A stretch of DNA of 64,000 bases from Campylobacter sp. RM16192. GTDB lineage: Bacteria > Campylobacterota > Campylobacteria > Campylobacterales > Campylobacteraceae. Positions within the stretch are counted from its first letter, which is position 1. Each line of letters starts with the position of its first letter. Shown piece by piece: positions 1-9,926 of this stretch. The notes beneath the pieces are model-generated. The model saw nothing but the letters and a program-made list of their open reading frames with translations, was not told the origin of the DNA and searched no databases. The position numbers were made by a program, and so were the translations under genes. The DNA lies in NCBI RefSeq assembly GCF_004803855.2, contig NZ_CP012552.1, forward strand, positions 1,302,001 through 1,366,000, written 5' to 3'.

Positions 1-226
1 TAAGTGCCAAGCCAAGAACAATGCCGACATCCTCTACAGTGTGATGAAAATCAACATGCAGATCACCGCTTGCTTTAATAGTTAGATCAAACAACGCATG
101 CTTGCCAAAAGCCTCAAGCATATGGTCAAAAAAACCTATTCCTGTGCTTATATCACACTTTCCACTTCCGTAAATTTCTAAATTTAAACTAATATCCGTC
201 TCTTTTGTTTTTCTATATTTTTGCAT
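1..226 (-). CDS. hisB: Imidazoleglycerol-phosphate dehydratase HisB, N-terminal part (cut by window edge)
   Basis: The first 75 codons match the start of imidazoleglycerol-phosphate dehydratase, which dehydrates imidazole glycerol phosphate in cytoplasmic histidine synthesis. Visible family features are the GIGFFDHML segment and the metal-binding HHTVEDVG segment. The ATG (224-226) leads directly into the dehydratase fold, so there is no N-terminal histidinol-phosphatase domain on this frame. To my knowledge C. jejuni HisB is bifunctional, so the two activities seem to be on separate genes here. The gene starts one base after the stop codon of rlpA, so it is probably co-transcribed with it. 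The C-terminal part lies outside the window. Confidence 0.93.
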   Translation of the reverse strand, partial: MQKYRKTKETDISLNLEIYGSGKCDISTGIGFFDHMLEAFGKHALFDLTIKASGDLHVDFHHTVEDVGIVLGLAL

Positions 227-227
227 A

Positions 228-1037
228 CTATTCCCTTGCTATAAACGCACCATCTATATGCCCCGCCTCTATAAAATCTCTAGCCTCATTTTCACTCCTA
301 AAGCCTACTAAAAACACCCTGTAAACAGATTTTCCATTAACCATATACTCTCTAATTTGAGTACTATAGTTTTTTACAGAGTGAGTTCTTTTATAAGCAT
401 TTGCACCACTTAAATTTTTAAAAGCACCAATTTGTACCATAAATACACCGCCCACAAAAGTATCTTGCTGGACTCTGCTTGTTATTTTAAGCTTTTGAGA
501 GCTTGGTATATTAGCAACCTTACTGTTTACATTACCGTTGAATCCAATAACCTCTAAACTTACAGGTGCTGTACCAGAAGCTATCATATCTATCTTTTGA
601 GCTCCTACTTTTGACAGATCTATAACCCTGCCTGCCACAAAAGGACCGCGATCATTAATCCTGACTATAATACTTTTGCCGTTCTTTAAATTTGTAACTC
701 TTACCATTGTATTCATGGGTAAGGTTTTATGCGCAGCAGTCATATTATACATATTATAAATTTCGCCATTTGAGGTCTTTTTGCCATGAAAATTTGGTCC
801 ATACCAGCTAGCTATTCCGCTTGCCTTATCCCCTACATTTACCACTGTAGGATAATATGTCTTTCCATTTACTGTATAAGGACGCATAGTAGCTTTATGC
901 ACACCTTTTGAATTGTTTATCTTTACATTTGTAGGTCCCGTAGGGCCAAAATTTATACCTATCCAAGAGCATCCTGTAAAAAAAATAGATACAAAAATAG
1001 CCAAAAGGCCGAATTTGATACTATTTTGCAGTAGCAA
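228..1037 (-). CDS. rlpA: RlpA-family septal lytic transglycosylase lipoprotein with SPOR domain
   Basis: Predicted RlpA lipoprotein, 269 aa. The family cleaves denuded glycan strands at the division site. A signal peptide ends in a lipobox with Cys23 (FFTGC). A double-psi beta-barrel follows at about 74-160, with the ASWYG entry motif, His103 (AAHKTLP) and Asp129 (NDRGPF), the catalytic-type residues of RlpA. A SPOR domain, which binds denuded septal peptidoglycan, is at about 195-265. The start is a TTG inside the end of the mltD-like gene (17-base overlap), so translation is likely coupled. A slightly later start within the short n-region cannot be excluded. It sits between mltD and hisB on one transcript-like run. 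Confidence 0.9.
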   Translation of the reverse strand: MLLQNSIKFGLLAIFVSIFFTGCSWIGINFGPTGPTNVKINNSKGVHKATMRPYTVNGKTYYPTVVNVGDKASGIASWYGPNFHGKKTSNGEIYNMYNMTAAHKTLPMNTMVRVTNLKNGKSIIVRINDRGPFVAGRVIDLSKVGAQKIDMIASGTAPVSLEVIGFNGNVNSKVANIPSSQKLKITSRVQQDTFVGGVFMVQIGAFKNLSGANAYKRTHSVKNYSTQIREYMVNGKSVYRVFLVGFRSENEARDFIEAGHIDGAFIARE

Positions 1038-2244
1038 GCTTTGCTCCGATAGATGAATTTGAGCTAATTAGACTGTTTGCATCCTTTAAATCCTTAAGTG
1101 CGACATCAAATTTCTCAGAAATTTCATTTAGGCTATCTCCGCTCTTTACTATATATTCGGCAAGATAGTTGATGTTTTGCTCCGTAGGGATCACTATGTT
1201 CTCATTTGGCTTTAGCTTATCGGATGTTAGATTATTATACTCTTTGATTATCTTATGACTAACTCCTGTTTTTTGAGCAATAGCCAAGAGAGTATCATCT
1301 TTTTTTATTGTATAAATTTCAAATTTACGATTTTGGGAGGCCTCAAAATTATCATTAAACATATTTTCCTTATTTTTAGGAATGTATAGATAGTATTGCT
1401 TATCCGTAGGTGGAGTATATACGAATTTAAGATGAGAGTTATACTCTTTCATTCTTTTTAAGCTAACTCCTATACTGTCTCCAACCTCCATCAAGGTAGT
1501 TCCTCCAGGAACATCAATCTTTGCAAGCTCAACAACTTTAGCATCACTTATCAAATTAGAATCGCTTGAGTTTTTGAAACTATTATCAGCCGCTATATTT
1601 GCGACAGTTAAAATTTTTACTATAAAATCTCTAGTCTCCTTTGGCAAATAGCCTTTTTTGTTATCAAGGAGTATATGCAAATTATCACTTCCAGCCTTTT
1701 TTATAGCAGATTTTAGCCTAGTTCCTCCGCAGTTATAAGCCATCATAGCCAGATACCATTTTCCAAATTCATCTTTTAAATTTTGAAGATATTTTGTAGC
1801 AGCGATAGTAGCAGCTATTGGATCTTTACGCTCATCAGCATACTCATCTACTCTAAGACCATAAAGTTTAGCCGTAGGAGCCATAAATTGCCAAATACCC
1901 ACAGCTTTTACTCTTGATACTACACTATTAGAAAACCCTGATTCTATCATCGCAAGATATAAAAATGACTCCGGGATACCTGAATCTTTGATAATTTTTT
2001 GCAAAACCGGAATATGCCTATAACCATTTTCTATAGTTCTTGCAAATTCCTTTTTCTTGCTCTCTTTAATATTATTTTTTACTGCCTTATAATAAGGACT
2101 TGTTAAAAATTTATAGTCTATGTCAAATTCTTTCAATACTTTTTTTTGTGTTTCTGCCACATCTTTAATATTTTTATTTGAAGTTGAAGCAGATAAAAAT
2201 ATAGTACAGGCTATACACAAAAAAACTATTTTTAAAATTCTCAT
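1021..2244 (-). CDS. mltD: MltD-like membrane-associated lytic murein transglycosylase with LysM repeats
   Basis: Exported peptidoglycan lytic transglycosylase, 407 aa. A signal peptide covers roughly residues 1-20. The SLT (goose-lysozyme-like) domain at about 75-190 has the catalytic Glu101 in an ESGF motif, then AVGIWQFM and AYNCGG. Two LysM modules follow (about 309-353 and 362-407), with a weaker LysM-like stretch at about 236-290. LysM binds glycan strands. There is no lipobox Cys, so it is probably periplasmic rather than a lipoprotein. The gene lies 12 bases after tatD and overlaps rlpA, grouping two glycan-cleaving enzymes. The symbol is given by architecture; the substrate has not been established from sequence. 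Confidence 0.88.
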   Translation of the reverse strand: MRILKIVFLCIACTIFLSASTSNKNIKDVAETQKKVLKEFDIDYKFLTSPYYKAVKNNIKESKKKEFARTIENGYRHIPVLQKIIKDSGIPESFLYLAMIESGFSNSVVSRVKAVGIWQFMAPTAKLYGLRVDEYADERKDPIAATIAATKYLQNLKDEFGKWYLAMMAYNCGGTRLKSAIKKAGSDNLHILLDNKKGYLPKETRDFIVKILTVANIAADNSFKNSSDSNLISDAKVVELAKIDVPGGTTLMEVGDSIGVSLKRMKEYNSHLKFVYTPPTDKQYYLYIPKNKENMFNDNFEASQNRKFEIYTIKKDDTLLAIAQKTGVSHKIIKEYNNLTSDKLKPNENIVIPTEQNINYLAEYIVKSGDSLNEISEKFDVALKDLKDANSLISSNSSIGAKLATAK

Positions 2245-2256
2245 TTTTCTCCTTAT

Positions 2257-3045
2257 TTATTCGGTATTAAAATTTCCAAAAAGCATTTTAGCATTTTGAG
2301 TGGTTATTCTAATTATCTCCTCTTTTTCTAAATCTAAAATTTCACTCATTCTTTGTGCTACAAATTGCGTATAAAAAGGCTCATTTCTCCTACCTCTATA
2401 CGGTTCAGGCGTAAGATAAGGAGCATCTGTCTCTATAAGCAATCTATCTAGCGGAATTTTTGGTAAAATTTCTACTAAATTTTTAGCATTTTTAAATGTT
2501 AAAACTCCACCGATTCCAAAATAAAAATTTCCAAATTTACTAAGCTCTAAAAGTAATGGCGATGCGTTATAACAATGCAAAACCGCTCCTTTTAGCCTAC
2601 TTGCATACTCTTTTAATATATTATAACAATCCTCATTAGAGTCTCTAATATGCAAAATTACAGGCAGATTAAGCTCTACAGCTAAATCAAGCTGAGCCTT
2701 AAAAACTCTCTTCTGAGACTCTTTCTCGGCTAATTTCTCACTCTCATCTTTTGGCAGCCTAAAATAATCAAGTCCGCATTCACCTACAGCTATGCATTTG
2801 TCATCATTAGCAAATTTACGCAACTCATTCTCATCAAAATCATCTATATGATACGGATGAACTCCGACTGCGAAAAAAACATTTTTATAAGCATTGGCTA
2901 TTCTAGCAGCTTTTGGTAAATCTTTAATATCAGCACCAGGTATCAAAACCCCACCAATGCCGCCACTATAGGTATTTTGCATAACCGTATCAAGATCTTC
3001 ATCGTATCTATTATCATCAAGATGACAATGAGTATCTATTATCAT
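2257..3045 (-). CDS. tatD: TatD-family metal-dependent deoxyribonuclease
   Basis: TatD family hydrolase, 262 aa, the usual length. The N-terminal DTHCHLDD motif supplies the first metal ligands. GECGLDYF, HIRD and HCYN follow in the expected order, and ETDAPYLTP near the C-terminus completes the TIM-barrel metal site. Known members are cytoplasmic 3'-5' exonucleases or endonucleases acting on damaged or fragmented DNA; the substrate of this one is inferred. It overlaps the preceding cbrR-like gene by 4 bases (ATGA type) and is followed 12 bases later by the mltD-like gene, so it is an internal operon gene. Confidence 0.92.
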   Translation of the reverse strand: MIIDTHCHLDDNRYDEDLDTVMQNTYSGGIGGVLIPGADIKDLPKAARIANAYKNVFFAVGVHPYHIDDFDENELRKFANDDKCIAVGECGLDYFRLPKDESEKLAEKESQKRVFKAQLDLAVELNLPVILHIRDSNEDCYNILKEYASRLKGAVLHCYNASPLLLELSKFGNFYFGIGGVLTFKNAKNLVEILPKIPLDRLLIETDAPYLTPEPYRGRRNEPFYTQFVAQRMSEILDLEKEEIIRITTQNAKMLFGNFNTE

Positions 3046-4298
3046 CCAGCTACCTCTACCCTATTTCTACCATTCTCCTTAGCTTCATATAGTGCATCAT
3101 CTGCAAATTCTAAAATTTCATCTAAAGAATAATCGCTTCTTCCAAATGCAACACCGATAGAAACGGTAAATTTAAAACTCTCTTTTTTTAGAGTTATGGA
3201 TTGAGACGCAATATTAGATCTTAAATTTACAAAAAATTTAATAGCCTCTTCTTTGGAGATATTTTTAAGAACTATACAAAATTCCTCCCCTCCAAATCTA
3301 GCTACAATATCATTTCCTTTTGTCTCATCGACTAATTTTTTTGCCAAAAATTGCAGTACTTTATCTCCACCATCATGACCATATGTATCATTAATACTCT
3401 TAAAATGATCTATGTCAAGCATAGCTATCGCGTAAGGTTCAAAGAATTCCTCATGCTTACTTAAATACTCCTCCATATTGGCATAAAAATACCTTCTATT
3501 ATAAACACCTGTCAAAAAATCATGATTCGCAAAATTTGCAATTCTATTAATATTTTCTATAGCCTCTATGGTATTATGTATCCTGCATATAAATTCCTCT
3601 TTTTCAAAAGGCTTTGCGATAAAATCATTTGCTCCATTTTTAAGAAATATAGAGGCGTTAACCTCCTCTTTTGGAGATGTAATAACTATTATTCCAAGAT
3701 TATTCTTGTCGTTTTCTTTTCTAAGCTCTTTTAAAACTCCAAGGCCATCCTTAATAGGCATTCTATAATCAGTTATAACAAGCTTTATATCGGGGTGATC
3801 GGCAAAATAGCTCATAGCCTCCTCGCCATGAGCGGCTGTAAATACCTGAAACTGAAGACTTGTTAGAATTTTTTTAATATTATTTCTAAAAGGCATCGAA
3901 TCTTCAATGATCATAACCTTATACTGCTTATTTTTAATAAGCCTATTTATCATTTGAAATATATAGTTTATATCATCCATGTTGCTCTTGTAAACATAAT
4001 CTACTATATCTTTATGTATAAATATTTCTCTAGTCTTAGGATCAAGACTTCCTGTTAGCACTATCGCCGCAATACCTTTTGAAATAACATAATCTACAAT
4101 CTCTCCATTTGGAGCGTCAGGCAAATTTAGATCAAGCAGGGCTATAAAATATTCACTTGGTTTAGCTAAAAAAACTTCCGCTTCAGCCATACTATGGGCT
4201 ACGTCTATATCCATTTCGACGTTACCTTCCATCTTTTTTGCAATAAGTTTTGCCAATGACTTATTGTCTTCAACTATTAAAATTCTACTTTTTTTCAT
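3042..4298 (-). CDS. cbrR: Dual-receiver GGDEF response regulator, CbrR-like
   Basis: Cytoplasmic signalling protein, 418 aa. Receiver 1 spans about 4-118 with acidic pair Glu10-Asp11 and phospho-acceptor Asp56. Receiver 2 spans about 127-248 with Asp177 in TDYRMP. A GGDEF diguanylate cyclase domain spans about 258-418 with GGEEF at 336-340, a variant that supports cyclase activity in the family. The c-di-GMP inhibitory I-site (RxxD five residues upstream) reads KGND at 327-330, so product inhibition is probably weak. The architecture and position (between recN and tatD) match C. jejuni CbrR, described as a regulator of bile resistance. No cognate kinase is adjacent. Confidence 0.88.
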   Translation of the reverse strand: MKKSRILIVEDNKSLAKLIAKKMEGNVEMDIDVAHSMAEAEVFLAKPSEYFIALLDLNLPDAPNGEIVDYVISKGIAAIVLTGSLDPKTREIFIHKDIVDYVYKSNMDDINYIFQMINRLIKNKQYKVMIIEDSMPFRNNIKKILTSLQFQVFTAAHGEEAMSYFADHPDIKLVITDYRMPIKDGLGVLKELRKENDKNNLGIIVITSPKEEVNASIFLKNGANDFIAKPFEKEEFICRIHNTIEAIENINRIANFANHDFLTGVYNRRYFYANMEEYLSKHEEFFEPYAIAMLDIDHFKSINDTYGHDGGDKVLQFLAKKLVDETKGNDIVARFGGEEFCIVLKNISKEEAIKFFVNLRSNIASQSITLKKESFKFTVSIGVAFGRSDYSLDEILEFADDALYEAKENGRNRVEVAG

Positions 4299-4379
4299 AA
4301 ATATAAGTTATCCATTACACATTAAATTTATAATTTTCTTCAATGCTACCATTTTTTTTCTTGTTAAAATATAAAATTT

Positions 4380-5903
4380 TTAACTCTCCAAAAGTTGCCT
4401 AGCAAAATTTAAAGCCTCATTTGTTATCTTTTCACCGCTTATCATTCTAGCAAGCTCAGATATTCGTTCGCTGTTTTCAAGCTCTCTCACGATCGATTTT
4501 TCTTCAAGTTTTTCAACCAAAAAGTGAGAATTTGCTTTTGAGCTAAGTTGAGGCTGGTGCGATATGGCAAAAATCTGATAGAATTTCGCCAAATTTAAAA
4601 GCACATTTGCGATACTCATCGCCTCTTTTCCGCTTAAATTCGCATCTATCTCATCAAGGATTATGACCCCTTCTCCGCTTCCTGAAATTTGCGTTTCACT
4701 TGCTATAAAGGCAAGTCGTAAGCGATTCAGTTCGCCCGAGCTTAAATTTTTTAAATTAGTCTCGTTTAAGCTTAAAGTTATCTCATCAACACCGAATTTA
4801 TCAAGCGGCTTTTGGCTTATCTTAAGAGTGATTTTACTCATATAAAGCTCTTTAAGATATGAATTTATAAGCTCTTCAAGCTCTTTTAAATTTTCACTCC
4901 TTGCCTTTGTAAGCTTGCTTGACATATCGTTAATCTCGCTTTTTAAAGCGTTAAATTTATCTTCAAGCAAGCTTTTTTCAAAGCTTATGTTTTGGTATTT
5001 ATTAAGCTCTACTTTTCGTTTTTGAAGTAGCTCAAGCGCCTCTTCTATGCTGCCGTATCTTCTGATGAGCGAATTTAGCGCCTCTATCCTATCTAGCACA
5101 CCCTCTATATCGATATCTTCAAGCTCGTCCATATTTAGATTGTCGCGCGCTACTCTAAGCTCGTTCATGCACTCCTCAAAAAAGCTAGCATCTATATCGC
5201 TGATATTTAGCGCATCTATGACGGCTCTTTCAGCGTGAAATACGGCTTCGGCCCTACTCCAAGCTTCATTTATCTTATCTTTTTTACTAAGGCGTTTTTT
5301 TATCTCCATAAGCTCTTCAAATTCGCCTACTTTTGGGCTAACCGACTCTATTTTTGATATCTCAAAGCTTGCAAATTCCTTAAGCTCCTCAATCCTTCTT
5401 TCATCCTCTATTATATTTTGCAACTCTTTTGAAATTTGATCAAATTCCTTAAATTTTGCCTCAAATTCCTGCTTAAATTTTAAAAATTCTCCGTTTTTTT
5501 TACTTTCGGCGATATCAAGTAAATTTAAAAATCTCTCGTTTTCAAACTCGTTTATCTCTTTGGCGGACAGATATTTTATATGCTCTTTTGCGATTGAGGC
5601 GAGATTTTTCTTTGAGATAGCTTGAGAGTTTATAAAATACCTTGTCGCCTTATCTCTAAACAGCTTAAATGTATTTATCTGCTCGCTTTCTATACCATAT
5701 TCTTCAGCGCTAAATTTATACTCCACATCCGCTTCAATCAGCTTTGCGTCGCTATCCTTAAGCCCAAAAACAGCCATTATCGCACTCATCAAAACCGACT
5801 TGCCCGCACCGCTTACGCCTGTAAATACGCTAAGCCCTTCCTTAAATTTAAGCTCCACGCTATCAAAATTTAGATATTCCTTTATCAAAAGCCTCTCAAT
5901 CAT
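4380..5903 (-). CDS. recN: DNA repair ATPase RecN
   Basis: SMC-like ATPase RecN, 507 aa, which acts in double-strand break repair. The Walker A GVSGAGKS lies at residues 29-36, coiled coils fill the middle (about 150-350), and the C-terminal lobe carries the signature [12 protein letters not shown], Walker B (VIILDEIDA) and a switch His in ISHQPQ. The protein is shorter than E. coli RecN (about 550) but keeps every catalytic motif. Its start lies within the end of nadK (8-base overlap), so the two are co-translated. An 81-base AT-rich gap separates its stop from cbrR. Confidence 0.95.
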   Translation of the reverse strand: MIERLLIKEYLNFDSVELKFKEGLSVFTGVSGAGKSVLMSAIMAVFGLKDSDAKLIEADVEYKFSAEEYGIESEQINTFKLFRDKATRYFINSQAISKKNLASIAKEHIKYLSAKEINEFENERFLNLLDIAESKKNGEFLKFKQEFEAKFKEFDQISKELQNIIEDERRIEELKEFASFEISKIESVSPKVGEFEELMEIKKRLSKKDKINEAWSRAEAVFHAERAVIDALNISDIDASFFEECMNELRVARDNLNMDELEDIDIEGVLDRIEALNSLIRRYGSIEEALELLQKRKVELNKYQNISFEKSLLEDKFNALKSEINDMSSKLTKARSENLKELEELINSYLKELYMSKITLKISQKPLDKFGVDEITLSLNETNLKNLSSGELNRLRLAFIASETQISGSGEGVIILDEIDANLSGKEAMSIANVLLNLAKFYQIFAISHQPQLSSKANSHFLVEKLEEKSIVRELENSERISELARMISGEKITNEALNFARQLLES

Positions 5904-6771
5904 TATAACCCCAGTGAAGTTTTTCTTTTAAAATTTGAAAGTAATCTCTACCGATATGGCGGATAAATTTTGCCGATTTTTCGCTTAATGTCACGCTTAT
6001 GCTATCTAAATTTGACATGTTGAAGCGATCTTGCCCGTCGATAACCAAAATCGCATCGCTTTTAGTCTTAAATTTCATCTCAAACCCTCTTGGAAGTACG
6101 ACAGGACGCTGAGTAAGCGAATGAGAGCATATAGGAGTCACGGCAAAAACATCGCTTAGCGGATAGATTATAGGTCCGTTTGCGCTCATGTTGTAAGCGG
6201 TAGATCCTATCGGAGTGCAGATGAGCACGCCGTCTCCAAAGTATGAGTTAAAATCTTTTCCGTTTAAAAGCGCTTCGATGTGAGTCATGGAGCCTGATTT
6301 TGAACTTAGTATCGCAGCTTCGTTAAACGCGATCTTTTTAGCCACTTCACCACTTTTTTTATGCATAAAAACATCAAGCATATATGGTGTCTCTATCTCA
6401 AATTTTCCTGCGAAAAAGTCCTTAAAAAACCCTTCGCACTCATCCATTGTGATATCGGTTAAAAATCCAAGCCTACCGGCGTGAATTCCAAGCACAAACG
6501 GCGAAATTTCAGCACTCTGCCTGCAGGCCGAGATGATAGTACCGTCTCCCCCTAAAGATATCAAAAAGTCACAATTCTTAGCCAAATTTATAAGCTCAAA
6601 ACCCTGCTCGCCAACCTCTTTAGCACAGCTTTTCTCAAGCAAAATTTGCACTTTGTATTTGGCTAAAATTTTCTTGATAGTCTTTAAATTTTTAGGCAAA
6701 TCGCCATTTATCTTAGCAACAACTCCGACATTTTTCACATCAGCAAAATTTAAATTTATCTCTTTTTTCAT
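5896..6771 (-). CDS. nadK: NAD kinase
   Basis: NAD kinase (PpnK), 291 aa from the chosen start; it phosphorylates NAD to NADP in the cytoplasm. The GGDGT motif is at 74-78. AFNEAA and [12 protein letters not shown] are the other conserved substrate and metal loops. The frame remains open to an upstream ATG at 6834, but that extension would cover the promoter of divergent aspS (TATAAT at 6826-6831) and encodes residues unlike the family, so I take the ATG at 6769-6771, where the MKKEIN start is normal. There is no strong ribosome site before it. Confidence 0.92.
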   Translation of the reverse strand: MKKEINLNFADVKNVGVVAKINGDLPKNLKTIKKILAKYKVQILLEKSCAKEVGEQGFELINLAKNCDFLISLGGDGTIISACRQSAEISPFVLGIHAGRLGFLTDITMDECEGFFKDFFAGKFEIETPYMLDVFMHKKSGEVAKKIAFNEAAILSSKSGSMTHIEALLNGKDFNSYFGDGVLICTPIGSTAYNMSANGPIIYPLSDVFAVTPICSHSLTQRPVVLPRGFEMKFKTKSDAILVIDGQDRFNMSNLDSISVTLSEKSAKFIRHIGRDYFQILKEKLHWGYND

Positions 6772-6825
6772 AGTTTTGATTGTAGCATATTTTGGTTTAA
6801 AAGCTCGGCAAAAGCAAAATTTGAG

Positions 6826-6831
6826 TATAAT
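6826..6831 (+). promoter_or_regulatory. -10 box of aspS promoter
   Basis: Perfect TATAAT, 33 bases upstream of the aspS ATG at 6864, with TAAGGAG (6851-6857) as the ribosome site. There is no clear -35 box, which is normal for Campylobacter sigma-70 promoters. It lies between the divergent nadK and aspS genes. Confidence 0.75.
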
Positions 6832-6863
6832 CAAGCTTTCAAAACGAATTTAAGGAGTATCTA

Positions 6864-8615
6864 ATGCGAAGCCATTATTGTGCAGAGCTTAGTGCGGCGG
6901 ACATCGGCAAAGAAGTCGATCTTTGCGGCTGGGTAAATACTTATAGAGATCACGGCGGAGTTATCTTCATCGACTTAAGAGATAGGACTGGGCTAATCCA
7001 GCTGGTTTGCGACCCTGCTGATAGCGTAAGCGCTCATGAAGTCGCCTCAAAAGTGCGTGATGAGTATGTTTTAAGAATCAAAGGCAAGATAAGAGCGCGT
7101 GGCGAAGGGCTTGTAAACCCTAGGCTAAAGACAGGCGAAATCGAAGTGGTAGTAAGCGAAGTGACGGTAGAAAACCCGAGCGAACCGCTTCCGTTTATGA
7201 TCAACGACAACTCGGTAAATGAGGACATCAGGCTTAAATACCGCTTTTTAGACCTCAGAAACGAGCGCTTGCAAAATATCTTTAAAATGCGCTCAAAGGC
7301 TGCGATCGCCGCTAGAAATTCGCTCGATCGCCTTGGCTTTATAGAGTTTGAAACTCCGATTTTAACTCGCGCTACACCTGAGGGTGCAAGAGACTATCTA
7401 GTACCAAGCCGTGTATATCCTGGGCAATTTTATGCACTTCCGCAAAGCCCGCAGCTGTTTAAGCAGCTTTTAATGTGCTCTGGCTTTGATAAATACTTCC
7501 AGATAGCAAAATGCTTTAGAGATGAGGATTTGCGCGCTGATCGCCAACCTGAATTTACGCAGATTGATATCGAGATGAGCTTTGTCGAGCAAGAAGATAT
7601 CCTAAATATGGCTGAAGAGGTGCTAAAAGATACATTTGCAGCTTGCGGATATGATATAAAAACTCCATTTAGACGTATGAGTTATAAAGAGGCTACCGAG
7701 AAATACGGCTCAGATAAGCCTGATCTTCGCTACGATCTAGCTATGGTTGATGTGATTGACATATTTGCTCGCTCGTCAAATGAAATTTTTGCAAATATTG
7801 CAAAAGATCCTAAGAAAAACCGCATAAAAGCGCTTAAAGTGCCAAACGGAGATAATATATTTAGCAAGCGCGAGATGAATAGGTTTGAAGAATTCGTGCG
7901 CAAATTCGGAGCTCAAGGACTAGGATACTTCCAGATGAAAGAGGACGGATTAAAAGGTCCGCTTTGCAAATTCTTTGAAGAAAAAGACCTGCAAGAGATA
8001 GTTGATAGATGCGAGCTAAAGCTTGGCGACGTAGTATTTTTCGGCGCAGGAAAGAAAAAGATAGTGCTTGATTATATGGGAAGATTTAGAATTTTCCTAG
8101 CCGAGCAAATGGGTATCATCGATCAAGACAGAATGGAGTTTTTATGGGTGCTAGACTTCCCTATGTTTGAGCAAAACGACGACGGAAGCTACTCTGCGAT
8201 GCACCACCCATTCACATGCCCTAAAAATATAGACGAAGAGGACTTGGAAGATATCCTATCCATAGCTCACGACGTTGTGCTAAACGGCTTTGAGCTAGGC
8301 GGAGGAAGCGTGAGAATCCACAAAAACGACGTTCAGCAAAAAGTCTTTAAACTTCTTGGCATAGATGAAGCGGAGCAAAGAGAGAAATTTGGCTTCCTGC
8401 TTGACGCGCTTAGCTTTGGAGCGCCGCCGCACGGAGGTATCGCGATCGGATTTGACCGCCTTGTGATGCTGGCAACCAAATCAACCAGCATTCGCGATGT
8501 GATCGCATTCCCTAAAACACAGCGCGCACAATGCCCTATGACAAAAGCGCCTAGCGAGGCAAATTCAGAACAACTTCGCGAGCTAGGACTGCGCCTAAGA
8601 GAAAAAACTAATTAA
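6864..8615 (+). CDS. aspS: Aspartyl-tRNA synthetase
   Basis: Class II aspartyl-tRNA synthetase, 583 aa, bacterial type. An N-terminal OB fold binds the anticodon ([22 protein letters not shown]). The catalytic core has motif 2 ([19 protein letters not shown]), a GAD insertion around 290-400, and motif 3 near the C-terminus ([12 protein letters not shown]). In related bacteria lacking AsnRS this enzyme is non-discriminating and also loads tRNA-Asn for GatCAB amidation; that is family knowledge, not visible here. It has its own promoter and strong Shine-Dalgarno and is followed 9 bases later by adk, forming a two-gene unit. Confidence 0.97.
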   Translation: MRSHYCAELSAADIGKEVDLCGWVNTYRDHGGVIFIDLRDRTGLIQLVCDPADSVSAHEVASKVRDEYVLRIKGKIRARGEGLVNPRLKTGEIEVVVSEVTVENPSEPLPFMINDNSVNEDIRLKYRFLDLRNERLQNIFKMRSKAAIAARNSLDRLGFIEFETPILTRATPEGARDYLVPSRVYPGQFYALPQSPQLFKQLLMCSGFDKYFQIAKCFRDEDLRADRQPEFTQIDIEMSFVEQEDILNMAEEVLKDTFAACGYDIKTPFRRMSYKEATEKYGSDKPDLRYDLAMVDVIDIFARSSNEIFANIAKDPKKNRIKALKVPNGDNIFSKREMNRFEEFVRKFGAQGLGYFQMKEDGLKGPLCKFFEEKDLQEIVDRCELKLGDVVFFGAGKKKIVLDYMGRFRIFLAEQMGIIDQDRMEFLWVLDFPMFEQNDDGSYSAMHHPFTCPKNIDEEDLEDILSIAHDVVLNGFELGGGSVRIHKNDVQQKVFKLLGIDEAEQREKFGFLLDALSFGAPPHGGIAIGFDRLVMLATKSTSIRDVIAFPKTQRAQCPMTKAPSEANSEQLRELGLRLREKTN

Positions 8616-8624
8616 GGAAATTTG

Positions 8625-9194
8625 ATGAAAAAACTATTTTTGATAATCGGAGCACCGGGAAGCGGCAAAACAACAGACGCAAATTTGATCGCAAAAGGCG
8701 ATGATAGCTTTACTCACTACTCTACAGGCGATCTACTTCGCGCAGAAGTTGCAAGCGGAAGCGAGCTGGGCAAACTCATAGACAGCTACATATCAAAAGG
8801 AAATTTAGTCCCTCTTGAAGTGGTTGTAAATGCGATAATAAGCGCCATAAAAAGCTCAAAAACGCCAAACGTCGTGCTTGACGGATACCCTAGAAGCGTT
8901 GAGCAGATGACTGAACTTGATAAAGTTTTATCCGCCCAAAACGAGATCTTGCTAAAAGGCGTTATCGAAGTGGACGTTAGCGAAGATGTGGCTAGAGAGC
9001 GTGTGCTTGGACGTGCAAGAGGCGCTGATGATAACAACGAAGTATTTAACAATAGAATGAAAGTATATCTTGAGCCAATCGGCGCGATCCGCGAATTTTA
9101 CTCAGGCAAAAATTTGCTTCACGAGATAAACGGCGAAAGAACGATCGATGAGATCGTAACAGATATGAGAAATTTGATAAATTCGCTTCTGTAA
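8625..9194 (+). CDS. adk: Adenylate kinase
   Basis: Adenylate kinase, 189 aa; it interconverts ATP + AMP and 2 ADP. The P-loop GAPGSGKT is at 9-16, the AMP-binding segment STGDLLR follows, and DGYPRS and GRARGADD precede and form the lid region. It is a short-lid form without zinc cysteines. The frame also opens at a TTG three bases earlier (8622), but ATG at 8625 is better spaced from AAGGAAA (8614-8620). Transcription probably ends at the hairpin at 9209-9259. Confidence 0.95.
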   Translation: MKKLFLIIGAPGSGKTTDANLIAKGDDSFTHYSTGDLLRAEVASGSELGKLIDSYISKGNLVPLEVVVNAIISAIKSSKTPNVVLDGYPRSVEQMTELDKVLSAQNEILLKGVIEVDVSEDVARERVLGRARGADDNNEVFNNRMKVYLEPIGAIREFYSGKNLLHEINGERTIDEIVTDMRNLINSLL

Positions 9195-9208
9195 CCTACA
9201 CAAATTTG

Positions 9209-9259
9209 ATTTGCCACGCTTTGCAAATAGCGCAAAATGTGGCAAATTTCCTCTTTTTT
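9209..9259 (+). terminator. Intrinsic terminator after adk
   Basis: ATTTGCCAC (9209-9217) pairs perfectly with GTGGCAAAT (9239-9247). An inner TTTGC/GCAAA pair extends the hairpin, and a T-rich tract (CTCTTTTTT) follows. It begins 15 bases after the adk stop. Confidence 0.8.
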
Positions 9260-9314
9260 AAGCAGTATTACCCCTTAACTTTTAATTAACAAATTCGCAT
9301 TACAATTCGCTTCA

Positions 9315-9347
9315 GTTTATAACAAACTTCATAGTAAGTTATAAAAC
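9315..9347. repeat. Inverted repeat upstream of BOF gene, possible operator
   Basis: GTTTATAAC (9315-9323) and GTTATAAAAC (9338-9347) form an imperfect inverted repeat spaced by 14 bases, about 66 bases upstream of the 9413 start. A third GTTAT occurs at 9351. It looks like an operator or a variant -10 region; no regulator family can be named from it. Confidence 0.35.
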
Positions 9348-9412
9348 TAAGTTATCAGGCTGCTCTATTTAGCGGAGCTTAAAAAATAAAATCAAAATTT
9401 AAAGGATATAAA

Positions 9413-9793
9413 ATGCTTAAAAAACTTACACTATCAGCTCTTCTAGCAGGCTCGCTTTTGGCAAGCGGAGGATTTACAGGCACAAATAACGCCGCACAAA
9501 ACCAAGGCGGCTTCACAGGCAAAGGAAGTGCGACGCTAGTCACTATCAAAGAAGCTCTTAATATGAGAGACGGAGCGCCGGTCATTCTTGAAGGCAAGAT
9601 CAAATCTCAAATCAGATCAGATGATTATGAATTTGTCGGCAGAAGCGGTGAGACAATCGAAATCGAGATAGATAACCATGTCTGGAAGGGCGTAACCGTA
9701 GATGAAAACACGCCTATAAGAATTACAGGAAAAGTTGATAAAGACCTCATGAAAACAACTATCGACGTAAAATCTGTCGAGATAATCAAATAA
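9413..9793 (+). CDS. Periplasmic bacterial OB-fold (YgiW/YdeI-type, BOF) protein
   Basis: 126 aa. A signal peptide at 1-18 (ALLAGSLLASG) is followed by a BOF domain at about 36-126. It resembles the NirD/YgiW/YdeI stress-tolerance family, marked by the GxFTG repeats after the signal peptide, LEGKIKSQI, DDYEFVG and ITGKVDKD. Family members are small periplasmic proteins linked to stress tolerance, with unknown biochemical ligands. AAAGGA lies just before the ATG. It is preceded by a 218-base non-coding stretch holding the adk terminator and an inverted repeat, so it seems independently regulated. Confidence 0.85.
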   Translation: MLKKLTLSALLAGSLLASGGFTGTNNAAQNQGGFTGKGSATLVTIKEALNMRDGAPVILEGKIKSQIRSDDYEFVGRSGETIEIEIDNHVWKGVTVDENTPIRITGKVDKDLMKTTIDVKSVEIIK

Positions 9794-9829
9794 TTTTAAC
9801 TTACTTTTAGCTCATCTCATATTCACTCG

Positions 9830-9853
9830 CACGGCTATCAAGCGGTAGCCGTG
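9830..9853 (+). other. Hairpin between BOF gene and ppa
   Basis: CACGGCTA (9830-9837) and TAGCCGTG (9846-9853) form a perfect 8-bp stem with an 8-base loop, 36 bases after the BOF stop. No U-tract follows, so it is either a weak terminator or an mRNA 3' end stabiliser. Confidence 0.5.
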
Positions 9854-9893
9854 TCACAACTCAAATTTAACTTAAATAAAAGCCGCAAATAAG

Positions 9894-9899
9894 TATAAT
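9894..9899 (+). promoter_or_regulatory. -10 box of ppa promoter
   Basis: TATAAT preceded by AAG, 27 bases upstream of the ppa ATG; AAGGAG follows at the right spacing for ribosome binding. Confidence 0.7.
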
Positions 9900-9926
9900 C
9901 ACACTCACATAAAACAAGGAGCAAAC

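Noticed and set aside
4349-4360. Runs of 8 T near 4350 and 32782 as phase-variation tracts
   Set aside because: They are intergenic A/T runs of ordinary length in AT-rich DNA; no poly-G tract or contingency gene is present.
5047-5238. Plus-strand open frames opposite recN, rpsA, dnaE, aroA and pycB
   Set aside because: They are antisense shadows with Ser/Leu/Phe-rich products and no ribosome sites, lying over strongly conserved genes.
6772-6834. N-terminal extension of NAD kinase to the ATG at 6834
   Set aside because: The extra 21 residues do not resemble the family and the region contains the aspS promoter on the other strand.
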